Position numbers and translations under genes: made by a program. A DNA stretch of 64,000 bases from Solibacillus isronensis. GTDB taxonomy: Bacteria; Bacillota; Bacilli; Bacillales_A; Planococcaceae. A model generated the notes under the pieces. It saw only the letters and a list, made by a program, of their open reading frames with translations, had not been told where the DNA came from and searched no databases. Within the stretch, counting starts at the first letter, position 1, and every line of letters starts with the position of its first letter. Shown piece by piece: positions 26,234-37,212 of this stretch. The stretch is from the NCBI RefSeq assembly GCF_023715405.1, contig NZ_JAMBOC010000002.1, positions 248,001 to 312,000 of the forward strand, in the 5' to 3' direction.

Positions 26234-26264
26234 AAAAAAAGACACCCGCCCAAAAGCGAGTGTC
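26234..26264 (-). terminator. Terminator of the glycolytic operon after eno
   Basis: On the minus strand GACACTCGC pairs with GCGGGTGTC, followed by T7. Confidence 0.85.
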
Positions 26265-26283
26265 CTACCTAATCCTAAAACAA

Positions 26284-27636
<1,353 letters not shown>

Positions 27637-27652
27637 TTAACCGCGCGATCAA

Positions 27653-29194
27653 TTACTGTTCGCTTGGCATAACTAACGATTTTCCTGTCATCTCTGCAGG
27701 CTGGGCAATATTAAGTAATTCAAGCATTGTCGGTGCCAGATCGGCTAGAATGCCGTCTTCATAAAGCATGACACCAGGCTTTGTGACAATCACCGGTACC
27801 GGGTTTGTCGTATGTGCTGTCATCGGCTTGTCATCGAGTGTCACCACTTCATCCGAGTTCCCGTGGTCTGCTGTAATGATCGCATAACCGCCTTTAGCTG
27901 TAATCGCATCAACGACTTTCCCTAGACACTCATCCACCGTTTCGATTGCTTTAATTGTCGGTTCAAGCATCCCTGAGTGTCCGACCATATCCGGGTTCGC
28001 AAAGTTTAAAATAATCGCATCGAACTTCTCTCCTGCAATAGCTTCCAGTAAAGAATCCGTCACTTCATACGCACTCATCTCAGGCTTCAAGTCGTATGTC
28101 GCCACTTTTGGAGATGCGATTAAAATACGCTCTTCTCCAGCAAATGTATCTTCACGACCACCACTCATAAAGAATGTGACATGCGGATATTTTTCCGTTT
28201 CCGCAATACGCAGCTGAGTTTTGCCTGCTTTTGAAATCACTTCACCGACCGTATTAACTAAGTTGTCATTTTCATATGCCACATCCGCTATGACATCATC
28301 ACTGTAATGTGTAAACGTAACGAATTTCAGATTCGTCGGATGGTTTTCAGAGCGTGGCATTGCGTCAAATTTTTCATTCGTCATTAAAGACGACAATTGA
28401 ATCGCACGGTCCGGACGGAAGTTGAAGAAAATGACTGCATCGTTCGTGCTGATCGTTGCGGCAGGTCGTCCTTCTTCTGTCACGACAAACGGTACAACGA
28501 ATTCATCATGCAGTTCACGTTCATACGAAGACTCAACACCTGCTGTTGCGGAAGAGGCAGTTTGTCCAATTCCATCAACTAATGCATTGTACGTTAAGCC
28601 GACACGTTCCCAGCGGCGGTCACGGTCCATTGCATAATAGCGACCATGAATCGATGCGAACTTCCCGATCCCGATTTCTTTCATCTGTTTCTCTGTTTCA
28701 AGAATATATCCAAGTGCTGTCGTTGGACCGACATCGCGTCCATCCAGGAAGCCGTGAACATATACTTGCTCAAGCCCATTTGCTTTTGCCAATTTCAATA
28801 AGGCAAACAAATGCTCATAGTGACTATGGACACCGCCATCTGAAAGCAGTCCCATTAAATGGAGCTTTGAACCATGTGCTTTTGCATGTTCTACTGCTGC
28901 CAAAAATGATTCGTTACGGAAGAAATCTCCATCACGAATTGATTTGTGGATACGTGTCAGGGACTGGTACACAATGCGTCCAGCCCCGATATTTAAGTGT
29001 CCAACTTCAGAGTTCCCCATTTGACCTTCCGGTAGACCTACTGCTTCACCACTTGCTATTAAAGTCGAATGTGGATATGCATGCCAGTAACGGTCAAAAT
29101 TTGGTTTATTTGCTTGTGCTACGGCATTACCCTTCACTTCATCGCGAAAGGCAAAGCCGTCTAGAATAATTAATGCAACGGGTTGTTTAGGCAT
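27653..29194 (-). CDS. gpmI: 2,3-bisphosphoglycerate-independent phosphoglycerate mutase
   Basis: 513 residues, standard for the Mn-dependent iPGM of bacilli. [12 protein letters not shown] at the N-terminus (metal Asp), [14 protein letters not shown] with the phosphorylated Ser near residue 62, [24 protein letters not shown] and ITADHGNSD with metal ligands. It overlaps the end of tpiA by 8 bp, so it is translationally coupled. Confidence 0.98.
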   Translation of the reverse strand: MPKQPVALIILDGFAFRDEVKGNAVAQANKPNFDRYWHAYPHSTLIASGEAVGLPEGQMGNSEVGHLNIGAGRIVYQSLTRIHKSIRDGDFFRNESFLAAVEHAKAHGSKLHLMGLLSDGGVHSHYEHLFALLKLAKANGLEQVYVHGFLDGRDVGPTTALGYILETEKQMKEIGIGKFASIHGRYYAMDRDRRWERVGLTYNALVDGIGQTASSATAGVESSYERELHDEFVVPFVVTEEGRPAATISTNDAVIFFNFRPDRAIQLSSLMTNEKFDAMPRSENHPTNLKFVTFTHYSDDVIADVAYENDNLVNTVGEVISKAGKTQLRIAETEKYPHVTFFMSGGREDTFAGEERILIASPKVATYDLKPEMSAYEVTDSLLEAIAGEKFDAIILNFANPDMVGHSGMLEPTIKAIETVDECLGKVVDAITAKGGYAIITADHGNSDEVVTLDDKPMTAHTTNPVPVIVTKPGVMLYEDGILADLAPTMLELLNIAQPAEMTGKSLVMPSEQ

Positions 29195-29948
29195 TTGCTG
29201 CCGCCTCCAATAATTTCATGAATGATGCTGGTTGTAGGCTTGCTCCTCCTACTAATGCGCCATCAATATGCTCTTGAGATAAAAGCTCTTCAATGTTTTC
29301 AGGCTTTACACTGCCGCCGTATTGAATGCGCACTTTTTCAGCTGTATCTTTTCCGTATAATGTTTCAATCGCCAGACGGATTGCACAGCATACTGTATTT
29401 GCGTCTTCCGCAGTAGCTGTTTTCCCTGTTCCGATTGCCCAGATTGGCTCATATGCAATGACCATATGCTCTACTTCAATTGGAGCAAAGTCTTTCAACG
29501 CCATTGTAATTTGGCGTGCTACTTTTGCTTCGGTTTGATCCGCTTCACGCTCTTCCAATGTTTCCCCGCAGCAAATAATCGGTACAATACCATAATTAAG
29601 AGCAGCTCGGACTTTTTTGTTGATCGCTTCGTCAGTTTCATTAAATAGCTCACGGCGCTCCGAATGCCCTAAAATAACATAATCAACGTTGACATTCGAA
29701 AGCATTTTCGGGCTGATTTCCCCTGTGTATGCGCCTTCGTCTTCAAAGTGCATGTTTTGCGCGCCAATTGCCAGGCTTGAATCTTCTGCCCCTACGACAA
29801 GTGTCGGTAAATATAATGCAGGTGCACAGATGACCGCATCAACTTTATCCGGAGAAGGAACCTCTTGTTGGATTTCTTCGATAAAATCAACTGCCTCATC
29901 AAAGGACTTATACATTTTCCAGTTTCCTGCTATGATCGGTTTTCTCAT
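29187..29948 (-). CDS. tpiA: Triosephosphate isomerase
   Basis: 253 residues. Catalytic Lys in AGNWKMYKS, His in [10 protein letters not shown], Glu in [14 protein letters not shown], phosphate loop GGSVKPEN and [10 protein letters not shown]. It interconverts dihydroxyacetone phosphate and glyceraldehyde 3-phosphate. A folded leader (29983-30040) separates it from pgk. Confidence 0.98.
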   Translation of the reverse strand: MRKPIIAGNWKMYKSFDEAVDFIEEIQQEVPSPDKVDAVICAPALYLPTLVVGAEDSSLAIGAQNMHFEDEGAYTGEISPKMLSNVNVDYVILGHSERRELFNETDEAINKKVRAALNYGIVPIICCGETLEEREADQTEAKVARQITMALKDFAPIEVEHMVIAYEPIWAIGTGKTATAEDANTVCCAIRLAIETLYGKDTAEKVRIQYGGSVKPENIEELLSQEHIDGALVGGASLQPASFMKLLEAAANA

Positions 29949-29982
29949 TCAAAACCCTCCGTTTTTAAAAGATTCTGTTCCC

Positions 29983-30040
29983 GTTGATTTCTGCTAAGGA
30001 GGACGCATTTCTCGTCCATTCCGCCTTTGCTACCATCAAC
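29983..30040 (-). other. Long imperfect hairpin between pgk and tpiA
   Basis: On the minus strand GTTGAT...ATCAAC, AGG...CCT and GGACG...CGTCC nest in order to make one interrupted stem with loop AGAAATG. No T-tract follows, so it is not a standard terminator. It could tune mRNA cleavage or stability within the operon transcript. Confidence 0.5.
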
Positions 30041-30072
30041 TGTTTCAACAGATATTTTAGCCTATAAACGAT

Positions 30073-31257
30073 CTATTTATCGTTTAACGCAACAATTCCC
30101 GGTAATTCTTTACCCTCCATTAACTCTAATGAAGCACCGCCGCCTGTTGAAATGTGGTCCATTTTCGAAGCGACTTCGAATTTTTCTACCGCTGCAGCTG
30201 AGTCACCGCCGCCGATAATTGTGTAGCCGTCTGTGGTTGCCATTGCATCCGCTACTGTTTTCGTACCGTTTGCGAATTTTTCCATTTCGAATACACCCAT
30301 TGGTCCGTTCCAAATGATTAATTTTGATTGTTTAATGACTTCTGCATAGTTTTCAGCAGTTTTCGGCCCGATATCCAGTCCCATCCAGTCAGATGGAATT
30401 GCATCGATTGCCACAACTTTTGTTTCCGCATCTTTCGAAAACTCGTTTGCTACGACAGCATCAACCGGCATATGCAGTTGTACACCTTTTGCTTTTGCTT
30501 GTTCGATAAAGCCTTTTGCCAGCTCGATTTTATCTTCTTCCAGCAATGACTTCCCAATATCGTGGCCCATCGCTTTGACGAATGTAAATACTAAACCGCC
30601 GCCGATAATCAGGTGATCCACTTTATCCAATAAGTTTTCAATAACACCGATTTTATCTTTAACTTTCGCTCCACCAATAATTGCTGTGAACGGACGCTCT
30701 GGATTGGATAAAGCTTTACCTAGTACGTCCAGCTCTTTCTCCATTAACAAACCTGATACAGCCGGTACATGTTTTGCAATACCTTCTGTTGAAGCGTGTG
30801 CACGGTGAGCTGCGCCGAACGCATCATTTACATAAAGGTCCGCTAATTTTGCAAACTCTTTTGCCAATGCTTCGTCGTTTTTCTCTTCGCCTTTATGGAA
30901 ACGAACATTTTCAAGCAGGATTATTTCGCCGTCTTGCATATTGTTAACCGCTGCTTCCACATCTGAACCAATTGATTCATCCAATTTTTTAACTGGCTTG
31001 TCCATTAATTCCGAAAGACGCTCGCCGACTGCTGTTAAGCGCATGTCCTCATTTACTTCGCCTTTTGGACGGCCAAGATGTGAAGCTAAAATTACTTTTG
31101 CTCCAGCGTTTACTAGTTGTTCAATTGTTGGAATAGCTGCACGAATACGCGTTTCGTCGGTAATGCGGCCCTCATCCATCGGCACATTAAAATCGACACG
31201 CACAAATACGCGTTTTCCTTTTACATCTACATCGTTCATTGATTTCTTTAAAAACAT
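30073..31257 (-). CDS. pgk: Phosphoglycerate kinase
   Basis: 394 residues. [19 protein letters not shown] and SHLGRPKGE for the substrate site, [18 protein letters not shown] region ([18 protein letters not shown]), [20 protein letters not shown], and the nucleotide part with WNGPMGVFE and [12 protein letters not shown]. It makes ATP from 1,3-bisphosphoglycerate. GGAGG precedes the start. Confidence 0.98.
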   Translation of the reverse strand: MFLKKSMNDVDVKGKRVFVRVDFNVPMDEGRITDETRIRAAIPTIEQLVNAGAKVILASHLGRPKGEVNEDMRLTAVGERLSELMDKPVKKLDESIGSDVEAAVNNMQDGEIILLENVRFHKGEEKNDEALAKEFAKLADLYVNDAFGAAHRAHASTEGIAKHVPAVSGLLMEKELDVLGKALSNPERPFTAIIGGAKVKDKIGVIENLLDKVDHLIIGGGLVFTFVKAMGHDIGKSLLEEDKIELAKGFIEQAKAKGVQLHMPVDAVVANEFSKDAETKVVAIDAIPSDWMGLDIGPKTAENYAEVIKQSKLIIWNGPMGVFEMEKFANGTKTVADAMATTDGYTIIGGGDSAAAVEKFEVASKMDHISTGGGASLELMEGKELPGIVALNDK

Positions 31258-31385
31258 ACTGAAAATCCTCCTTCATAGTCGTTCGTCAATTAGTGTGAAT
31301 CGTATACTCGCTAGTTAAAATAGTAACAAAATTCGATCAGGCTGTCTTGATATCGCCTCTGTTTTGTATATTTTCCTTATATCCG

Positions 31386-31423
31386 AAAAAAGAGCGGTCC
31401 GGGTGAGTCCCTGCCGCTCTTTT
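31386..31423 (-). terminator. Terminator or attenuator between gap and pgk
   Basis: AAAGAGCGG pairs with CCGCTCTTT and T residues follow on the minus strand. It probably ends most cggR-gap messages and gives gap its own excess transcript. A second stem (ACTTTTTC/GAAAAAGT, near 31497-31525) lies just after the gap stop but has no T-tract. Confidence 0.75.
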
Positions 31424-31542
31424 ACCCTTATTTATTATAAGGTTTACGTGTATTAAAGGCTATACTTTTTATGCCCGTTTCCTTTTAATATGTCACACTT
31501 TTTCTTCAATTTCGAAAAAGTATGTCACATTTCATCGGTTTA

Positions 31543-32556
31543 TTACGCTTTTTCGATACCTTGTTCTGCGATATATAAAGCTAAATCCATTAAACGAGTA
31601 GAGTAGCCGATTTCGTTGTCATACCAAGAAACAACTTTCGCCATACGACCTTCCATTACCATTGTTGATAAACCGTCAATTGTAGATGAAGCCGGGTTAC
31701 CATTGTAGTCGATTGATACTAATGGTAATTCGTTGTAAGCAAGAACACCTTTTAAGTCGCCTTCAGATGCTTCTTTTAATGCTGCGTTAATTGAATCTGT
31801 TGTTACGTCTTTTTCCAATTCAACAACTAAGTCAACACATGAAACGTTAGGTGTTGGAACACGCATTGAGAAACCGTCCAATTTGCCTTTTAATTGTGGC
31901 AATACTTTTGATACTGCGATTGCTGCACCAGTAGTTGTCGGAATCATTGATACCGCGCCTGCACGTGCACGACGTGGGTCAGAGTGCGGGAAGTCAAGGA
32001 TACGTTGGTCATTTGTATATGAGTGAATTGTTGTCATCATACCGCGTTTGATGCCGAACTTTTCATCCAACACTTTTGCAAGTGGTGCTAGACAGTTTGT
32101 TGTACAAGAAGCGTTTGAAATAACATTTTGCGCTGGGTCATATTCCGTATGGTTAACACCCATTACATATGTTGGCATATCGCCTTGTGCTGGTGCAGAA
32201 AGGATTGCTTTTTTCGCGCCGGCTTCGATATGTTTTGATACTTCTTCCATTGAACGCCATCTACCTGTACATTCTAAAACTACATCTACACCAAGTTCAC
32301 CCCATGGTAAATTTGCAGGATCTTTTTCAGAAAGCACTTGAATGCGTTTGCCGTTTACGATAAATGCATCATCTTCTGCTTGAACGTCTGCATCATACAC
32401 TCCATGTACTGAGTCGTATTTTAATAAATGTGCAAGCTGTTTCGCATCAGTTAAATCATTTACTGCAACTACTTCAAATTCCTCGTGCTTCATTGCTTCA
32501 CGGAATACTAAACGTCCGATTCGTCCAAATCCATTGATTGCTAATTGTAATGCCAT
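31543..32556 (-). CDS. gap: Glyceraldehyde-3-phosphate dehydrogenase, glycolytic
   Basis: 337 residues from ATG 32556 (GGAGGAATTACAC upstream; an upstream in-frame codon would hide the ribosome site). NAD fold INGFGRIGRLVFR, catalytic Cys in SNASCTTNCLAPL near residue 152, WYDNEIGYSTR at the C-terminus. The cggR neighbour marks it as the glycolytic GapA type. Confidence 0.97.
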   Translation of the reverse strand: MALQLAINGFGRIGRLVFREAMKHEEFEVVAVNDLTDAKQLAHLLKYDSVHGVYDADVQAEDDAFIVNGKRIQVLSEKDPANLPWGELGVDVVLECTGRWRSMEEVSKHIEAGAKKAILSAPAQGDMPTYVMGVNHTEYDPAQNVISNASCTTNCLAPLAKVLDEKFGIKRGMMTTIHSYTNDQRILDFPHSDPRRARAGAVSMIPTTTGAAIAVSKVLPQLKGKLDGFSMRVPTPNVSCVDLVVELEKDVTTDSINAALKEASEGDLKGVLAYNELPLVSIDYNGNPASSTIDGLSTMVMEGRMAKVVSWYDNEIGYSTRLMDLALYIAEQGIEKA

Positions 32557-32622
32557 GTGTAATTCCTCCAATAACTTTATTATTAATATAGTATGTGTAA
32601 AATCATACTTTTAAAAACATGT

Positions 32623-33651
32623 TTAATTTTCAAGAATTGTACTTGCGGTTTGCTCATCTGTAATCAAAATCGTTTGCGATGCGGCATTTTTAAAATACGC
32701 CTGAATCGCAGCTGCCTTATTTCTGCCTGCCGCAATGGCAAGAACATGCTTCGCTTTGTTTACCTGATCACGCTGAATTCCAATTGTCCTCAGATGATGA
32801 ACCGTGTCGCCATTTGCATTGAAATAATAGCCAAATGCTTCGGCAACCGCGCCTTTTTCTTCAAGTAATTGCTGCTCATGCTGTGAACTTTTACGTCGAA
32901 GCGCCATTTCCTGTGCTGCGCCGATTCCGTGAATCACGATGTCCACCTGTTCATAAAGTGTAATCATCTCCCGAATAATCGGTTCATCCTTCATCGCTTC
33001 ATACGCCTGCTCACTTAAATGCTCCGGCAAAAACAATGTGCGGTATGTTGCCCCGCATCTTTTTGAAAACTTCGAAACAATTGTATTCGCCTGGAATGTC
33101 ATCTCATCACCCATACCACCGCGTGCCGCAATAAATTTCGCGTCGCTCAGCACCGGGCAGTCCGATAAATATTCCTTCATCGATGCAACACTGCTGCCGC
33201 CTGTAACCGCAATATTGGCTTTTGCAGGTGCGATTTGCTGTAATACTTGTGCCGCAACTTTTCCGAGCTGCTGCTTTACCGTTTCATCCTGTTCGGCATC
33301 ACCTGGCACAATGATGACACGTGCGATGCCAAAGATGTTTGTAAGCTGCTGTTCCATCGCTACAATACCGGAAAGCTCACGATACAGTTCGTAAAGCTGT
33401 TCTATTACTTCATACCCTTTTGGCGTGCAAATCATGCCTTTTTTTTGAATCAAGATCAATTGCTGTTCGCTCAGGACCGTTGTTTCATTCCGGATATCAC
33501 GCTCTGTCATCTGTAGCTGTTCTCCTAAAGCACGTCTGCCAATCGGGCTAAATGTCGCAATTGCTTGTAAAACTCGAAATCTCTTTTGAAAAAGAGCATC
33601 AATTTCAGGCATTAGTTTACGCTCAGCTGCAAAAAATGAAATATCCGTCAA
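32623..33651 (-). CDS. cggR: Central glycolytic genes regulator CggR
   Basis: About 342 residues from TTG 33651 (GTAGGTGG about 4 nt upstream). The upstream ATG at 33696 would lie within the operator and is unlikely. N-terminal winged helix (ALFQKRFRVLQAIATFSPIG, RRALGEQLQMTERDIRNE) and a SorC/DeoR-like sugar-phosphate domain (VTGGSSVASMKEYL, GGMGDE, HGIGAAQEMA). It represses the gap operon until fructose-1,6-bisphosphate accumulates. The conserved operator lies directly upstream. Confidence 0.95.
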   Translation of the reverse strand: MTDISFFAAERKLMPEIDALFQKRFRVLQAIATFSPIGRRALGEQLQMTERDIRNETTVLSEQQLILIQKKGMICTPKGYEVIEQLYELYRELSGIVAMEQQLTNIFGIARVIIVPGDAEQDETVKQQLGKVAAQVLQQIAPAKANIAVTGGSSVASMKEYLSDCPVLSDAKFIAARGGMGDEMTFQANTIVSKFSKRCGATYRTLFLPEHLSEQAYEAMKDEPIIREMITLYEQVDIVIHGIGAAQEMALRRKSSQHEQQLLEEKGAVAEAFGYYFNANGDTVHHLRTIGIQRDQVNKAKHVLAIAAGRNKAAAIQAYFKNAASQTILITDEQTASTILEN

Positions 33652-33678
33652 AAAACCACCTACCCGATTTATCCTGTT

Positions 33679-33719
33679 GGACAATATATGTCCCACATGA
33701 ATATTTTATGTCCCACATG
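33679..33719 (-). promoter_or_regulatory. CggR operator
   Basis: Two exact 13-bp direct repeats TATGTCCCACATG (33687-33699 and 33707-33719, plus strand) lie 20 bp apart, with GGACAA extending the cggR-proximal one. The B. subtilis operator likewise has two GGGACRTWWWWTGTC-type direct repeats downstream of the promoter. Confidence 0.85.
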
Positions 33720-33745
33720 GGGTAAAAAAAAGAATTTCTGTCTTC

Positions 33746-33774
33746 ATTATAGATCGACTCGGAGTGATTTGCAA
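33746..33774 (-). promoter_or_regulatory. Sigma-A promoter of the cggR-gap operon
   Basis: On the minus strand TTGCAA, 17-bp spacer, perfect TATAAT. The start point would lie just ahead of the CggR operator, so CggR acts as a roadblock. Confidence 0.85.
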
Positions 33775-33822
33775 CTTTTATGACGGAATTATTCGCAAAA
33801 AATAGCGAACCGGCACCGATGT

Positions 33823-34056
33823 CTAGTCCACCAGCGCCTCGTACAATGTCGCATAATCCAGCTGCCCGTATTGCACAACGTCGCCGTTATACTCAACAAC
33901 CGGGATCATCAGCATATATTTTTCATGCGCTTCATCGTCTTCTTCTATATTATAATGCTCAATCGTAAAGTCGATGTCTTCCTGCACAATTTTTAACGTA
34001 TGGAGCCCTTCAACGCAAAGTCCGCAGTCAGGTTTTGAATAAAATTTGATGATCAT
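33823..34056 (-). CDS. Glutaredoxin-like thiol-disulfide protein
   Basis: 77 residues. FYSKPDCGLCVEGLHTL has the CxxC redox pair near residue 11-14, and IPVVEYNGDVVQYGQLDYATL has the cis-Pro of the thioredoxin fold. It belongs to the small glutaredoxin-like (DUF836) group often found upstream of cggR. Redox partner unknown. GGGAGG precedes the start. Confidence 0.85.
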   Translation of the reverse strand: MIIKFYSKPDCGLCVEGLHTLKIVQEDIDFTIEHYNIEEDDEAHEKYMLMIPVVEYNGDVVQYGQLDYATLYEALVD

Positions 34057-34117
34057 TGGCAGTTCCTCCCTTTTTAATTATTATAAGCGAAGTTTGGGCG
34101 AGGGTGGGCGGTGATTT

Positions 34118-34225
34118 TATTAGAAGATTCATTCCACTTATTCGAACATCAGCAATTTATATTAGAAGCTCCGCGTTTTATTAGATCTTTTCCGGGTTAT
34201 TAGAACATCGCGCCAACTTATTAGA
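34118..34225 (-). repeat. Phased TCTAATA array B (19-21 bp period)
   Basis: The word is on the minus strand here (TATTAGA on plus) at 34118, 34160, 34179, 34198 and 34219, with TATTCGA at 34139. Intervals are 21, 21, 19, 19 and 21 bp. It lies between the terminator of the TPM gene and the start of the glutaredoxin-like gene. Confidence 0.8.
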
Positions 34226-34260
34226 AAACCCGCGCATGCCTCCTCTCCCGCACTACCACG

Positions 34261-34296
34261 AAAAAAAGCACCCCACCCGCAAAAAGTGAGATGCCT
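34261..34296 (-). terminator. Terminator of the lemA-TPM pair
   Basis: On the minus strand GGCATCTCAC pairs (with G-U pairs) to GTGGGGTGCT, followed by T6. Confidence 0.7.
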
Positions 34297-34306
34297 TCCT
34301 CTCGAC

Positions 34307-35080
34307 CTAGAACTTCCTGCCCGCGCCTCCGCCGAATGAGCCGCCGCCACCGAAACCGCCAAAGCCGCCCGATGAACCGCCACCACCTCCGAAGCCACCG
34401 CCTCCGAAGCCACCGAAACCGCCACTGCGATATACTCGGCGTGCTGTGCGTCGGCGTCCGCCTGGGCCACCGCCACCGCCGAACTTTGTAATGATAAAGT
34501 AAATAATAATGATCAATATGATGAAGCCGATTGAAATCCCATCATCATCATTTGACGCAACAGGCTGTACTAAATCCGCACCGCCTGCTTCACCACCCAT
34601 TTCTTCATAAAAAACGGAGAAGATACTGGCGAACGCATTTGTATAATCATCGTTCTTTAAATATGGCAACATATACGTATCGATCATGCTGCCAATTTTC
34701 CCATCCGGATAATCTCCTTCCAGACCACCGCCGACCGTAATCCATACATCATTTTGCCCTGGTCCTTGCTCGGTTGTCGCAAAGATAAGCATACCGTTAC
34801 CGAGCGCTTCATCCCCGATTCCCCAGCTGCGCACCGTCTCTGTACCGAATTCAAACGCATCCATTCCATCGATTGTATCAACAGTCATCATGACAATGAC
34901 ATTTCCCGTTGAACCTTCGAGCGCTTTTGCCGACTGAATCAGGTTCTGTTCTACGTCATCGGATAGAACATTCGCATAATCGTACACGTAAGAATTGTAG
35001 GCCGGTTTTTCCGGTATGGCTGCCATCGCTTGGAGTGGTATGAGCATTAACCATAAAAGAAGCGATACCATTAATCTCAC
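34307..35080 (-). CDS. TPM-domain membrane protein (YgcG family)
   Basis: 257 residues from GTG 35080 (AAAGGGGGG 7 nt upstream). Signal peptide (LLLWLMLIPLQAMAAIP), a TPM_phosphatase domain (YVYDYANVLSDDVEQNLIQS, WGIGDEALGNGMLIF, GGLEGDYPDG), a membrane helix near 180 (IGFIILIIIIYFIITKF) and a Gly/Ser-rich tail. It pairs with LemA upstream, a common arrangement of unknown envelope function. Confidence 0.88.
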   Translation of the reverse strand: MRLMVSLLLWLMLIPLQAMAAIPEKPAYNSYVYDYANVLSDDVEQNLIQSAKALEGSTGNVIVMMTVDTIDGMDAFEFGTETVRSWGIGDEALGNGMLIFATTEQGPGQNDVWITVGGGLEGDYPDGKIGSMIDTYMLPYLKNDDYTNAFASIFSVFYEEMGGEAGGADLVQPVASNDDDGISIGFIILIIIIYFIITKFGGGGGPGGRRRTARRVYRSGGFGGFGGGGFGGGGGSSGGFGGFGGGGSFGGGAGRKF

Positions 35081-35138
35081 ATACAGTCCCCCCTTTCAGA
35101 AGCTTCGGTCATTGCCGACAGCTTCATTACTCCCATTA

Positions 35139-35729
35139 TTAATCGCCAAAATCGACAGCCGGTGCTTCTTCAACACCTTCTTTAATTTCGAAGTAGTCTT
35201 TTTGATCAAAACTGAACATGCCCGCGATTAAGTTTCCTGGGAAGCGGCGAACGTCATTATTAAACTGCTGAACCGTGTCATTGTAATCTTTACGCGCTAC
35301 CGTTAAGCGATTTTCCGTCCCTGCCAGTTCATCCATTAATCGTGTAAATTGTACATCCGCTTTTAAATTCGGATAGTTTTCAACTACAACAAGTAAACGG
35401 GCTAATGCAGAAGACAGCTCATTATTTGCGTCCGCCGTTTCTTCTACTGTATTGGCATTCCCGTATTGTGTTCGGGCATCTGCAATCTGTGTGAAAATTT
35501 CTTCCTCATGTTCGGCATAGCCTTTAACCGTATTTACTAAGTTCGGCACTAAATCAAATCGACGTTGCAGCTGGTTTTCGACTTGCGCCCATGCTGCGTC
35601 CACCGTTTCTTCACCTGTTACCAGTTTGTTGTATTTTGGCACGACAAGCATTGCCGCAATGACGATCAACGCAACAATTGCAATAAGGGCGACCAATACG
35701 GCACTGCCTCGTTCATTTTTTTTTAACAT
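35139..35729 (-). CDS. LemA-family protein
   Basis: 196 residues from ATG 35729 (AGAGAGG 9 nt upstream). One N-terminal membrane helix (VLVALIAIVALIVIAAMLVV), then the helical LemA domain: YNKLVTGEETVDAAWAQVEN, QLQRRFDLVPNLVNTVKGYA, ENYPNLKADVQF, RKDYNDTVQQFN. Membrane-bound with the domain outside. It is 58 bp upstream of the TPM gene. Confidence 0.93.
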   Translation of the reverse strand: MLKKNERGSAVLVALIAIVALIVIAAMLVVPKYNKLVTGEETVDAAWAQVENQLQRRFDLVPNLVNTVKGYAEHEEEIFTQIADARTQYGNANTVEETADANNELSSALARLLVVVENYPNLKADVQFTRLMDELAGTENRLTVARKDYNDTVQQFNNDVRRFPGNLIAGMFSFDQKDYFEIKEGVEEAPAVDFGD

Positions 35730-35826
35730 TTGCCCCATCCTCTCTTTTTTAAAATTAGCGTATAAAATTACGGTTCGTTTCCACAATAAGAGCGTACGAA
35801 ATTTCTTACTATGGAGGTTTTTATTA

Positions 35827-36438
35827 ATGTATACCCAATCATCTCAATCTCAAGACAATCAAATGCCCCTTTCAACAAATCATGGTGCCCATGAACTTCT
35901 GGATGTTCATGAAGTACTAAGCGCTATGATCGGCGGATTAAACCAATATGTTTTACTTCGCGACCAAGTTCAAGATAGCGAGCTTCTTTCTATTATGGAT
36001 CGCCAGTATGCGTTTATGCTTGATGAGTATAATATTACTGTGGAGGCCTTTAAAACAGGTCATGATCCAAAACATCCTACACGCACCTACAATATGAATA
36101 TGGGCAACGATACTATTTACGGCTTAAAACCAGGTGAGCCGAAAAAGCCGATCACTTCGGCAAGTGAAATTAATGATGGCATTATTTCAGGTTTCTTGCT
36201 CAGCTGCCATAAAGCTGGGGCTACAGGAAAAACAGGTGCTGCTTTAGAAAGCACAAACCCGGTAGTACGTCGTGTGCTACAAGATTCAGTACCAAACTGC
36301 ATTGAAATGGCCTATGAAATTTCATTGTACCAAAACAAAAAAGGCTATTATCAAGTGCCACAACTATCTCCACAGGACATGAGCGCAATGCTCAATATGT
36401 ATGGCAAAGCAGATCAAGCGAAAAATATGCCTAACTAG
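35827..36438 (+). CDS. CotF-family spore coat protein
   Basis: 203 residues from ATG 35827 (GGAGG upstream). The coat-F domain shows as LDVHEVLSAMIGGLNQYVLL, DRQYAFMLDEYNITVEAFK, and SGFLLSCHKAGATGKTGAAL, with NPVVRRVLQDSVPNCIEMAY and the C-terminal YYQVPQLSPQDMSAML. It is divergent from lemA. Expression under a sporulation sigma factor is likely from the family, but I did not identify its promoter. Confidence 0.85.
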   Translation: MYTQSSQSQDNQMPLSTNHGAHELLDVHEVLSAMIGGLNQYVLLRDQVQDSELLSIMDRQYAFMLDEYNITVEAFKTGHDPKHPTRTYNMNMGNDTIYGLKPGEPKKPITSASEINDGIISGFLLSCHKAGATGKTGAALESTNPVVRRVLQDSVPNCIEMAYEISLYQNKKGYYQVPQLSPQDMSAMLNMYGKADQAKNMPN

Positions 36439-36584
36439 TATGCCCAATAAACTATATGAACGAATCATCGTATAGTTTCAATTTTCAAATAATTTATCCA
36501 ATATTTACAATAAATATTTCACGCAGAAATACAAACAATAGGAACGGTGCACGTTTCACCTACTACGATGAAGGAGGGGCTTTT

Positions 36585-36761
36585 ATGAAAAATATTCGTG
36601 AAGGTTTAATTCCGACTGTACTTGGATCAGCTGTCACTGCAACAGGGTATGCAATGAAACAAAAAATCGGTACGAACAAGATGCTTGCCAATACCATTTT
36701 CGGTTTCGGTCTTGCCCATATTGTATTAGGAGCAATTGACCTTGTAGAACATCGTAAGTAA
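36585..36761 (+). CDS. Small conserved membrane-associated protein
   Basis: 58 residues from ATG 36585 with strong GAAGGAGGGG. Two short hydrophobic stretches (GLIPTVLGSAVTATGYAM; ANTIFGFGLAHIVLGAIDLV) and ending EHRK. I recall near-identical small proteins in other Bacillaceae, without known function. A terminator follows. Confidence 0.7.
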   Translation: MKNIREGLIPTVLGSAVTATGYAMKQKIGTNKMLANTIFGFGLAHIVLGAIDLVEHRK

Positions 36762-36781
36762 TGGCAGGATATCCTGCTTAG

Positions 36782-36830
36782 AAAAAGCTGGCTTAAAGAA
36801 TCTTTACGGTTCTTTATGGCCGGCTTTTTT
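36782..36830. terminator. Terminator between convergent small genes
   Basis: AAAAGCTGGC...AAAGAA pairs with TTCTTT...GGCCGGCTTTT, followed by TTT on plus. The A-rich left flank lets it act on the minus strand too. Confidence 0.75.
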
Positions 36831-36840
36831 ATCGCACTAA

Positions 36841-37113
36841 TTAATTAAATAAGAGTAAAACAATACCCACAAAAATTATCATATTTGCTGGAATAACATA
36901 AAAATACATTTTCTTGCCTTTCTCTTGCCTTTCATTTCCGGCTTTGTTGAATAAGTATTCAAAGAAAAAGCTCGACCCACTTAATACAGTTGCTGCAAAA
37001 GCATATGGAATAATATTACTAGAAAAAAAGCCAGTAAATACTGGAGAAAGGACTAATAACAATACGAATAGACTTACCGAAATTGCGTAACGATCCAAGT
37101 ATTTTATAATCAT
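36841..37113 (-). CDS. Small three-helix membrane protein
   Basis: 90 residues from ATG 37113 (GGGAGG 9 nt upstream). Three hydrophobic helices (ISVSLFVLLLVLSPVFTGFF, IIPYAFAATVLSGSSFFF, YFYVIPANMIIFVGIVLLLF) joined by a charged loop NERQEKGKK. No family recognised. It is divergent from the Rgg-like regulator, so it could be its target. Confidence 0.6.
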   Translation of the reverse strand: MIIKYLDRYAISVSLFVLLLVLSPVFTGFFSSNIIPYAFAATVLSGSSFFFEYLFNKAGNERQEKGKKMYFYVIPANMIIFVGIVLLLFN

Positions 37114-37212
37114 TTTGATCAACCTCCCATTCTTTCTAATAGCTACTATAAAGGATATACTGTACTATACGACATATTATTCCATATGGAATACTTCATT
37201 GGGGGGATAGGT

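Noticed and set aside
31480..31535. A second gap terminator near 31497-31525
   Set aside because: The ACTTTTTC/GAAAAAGT stem lacks a following T-tract; the true terminator appears to be 31386-31423.
33652..33696. Starting CggR at the upstream ATG (33696)
   Set aside because: That codon lies inside the operator and has no ribosome site; TTG 33651 has GTAGGTGG at correct spacing and gives family length.
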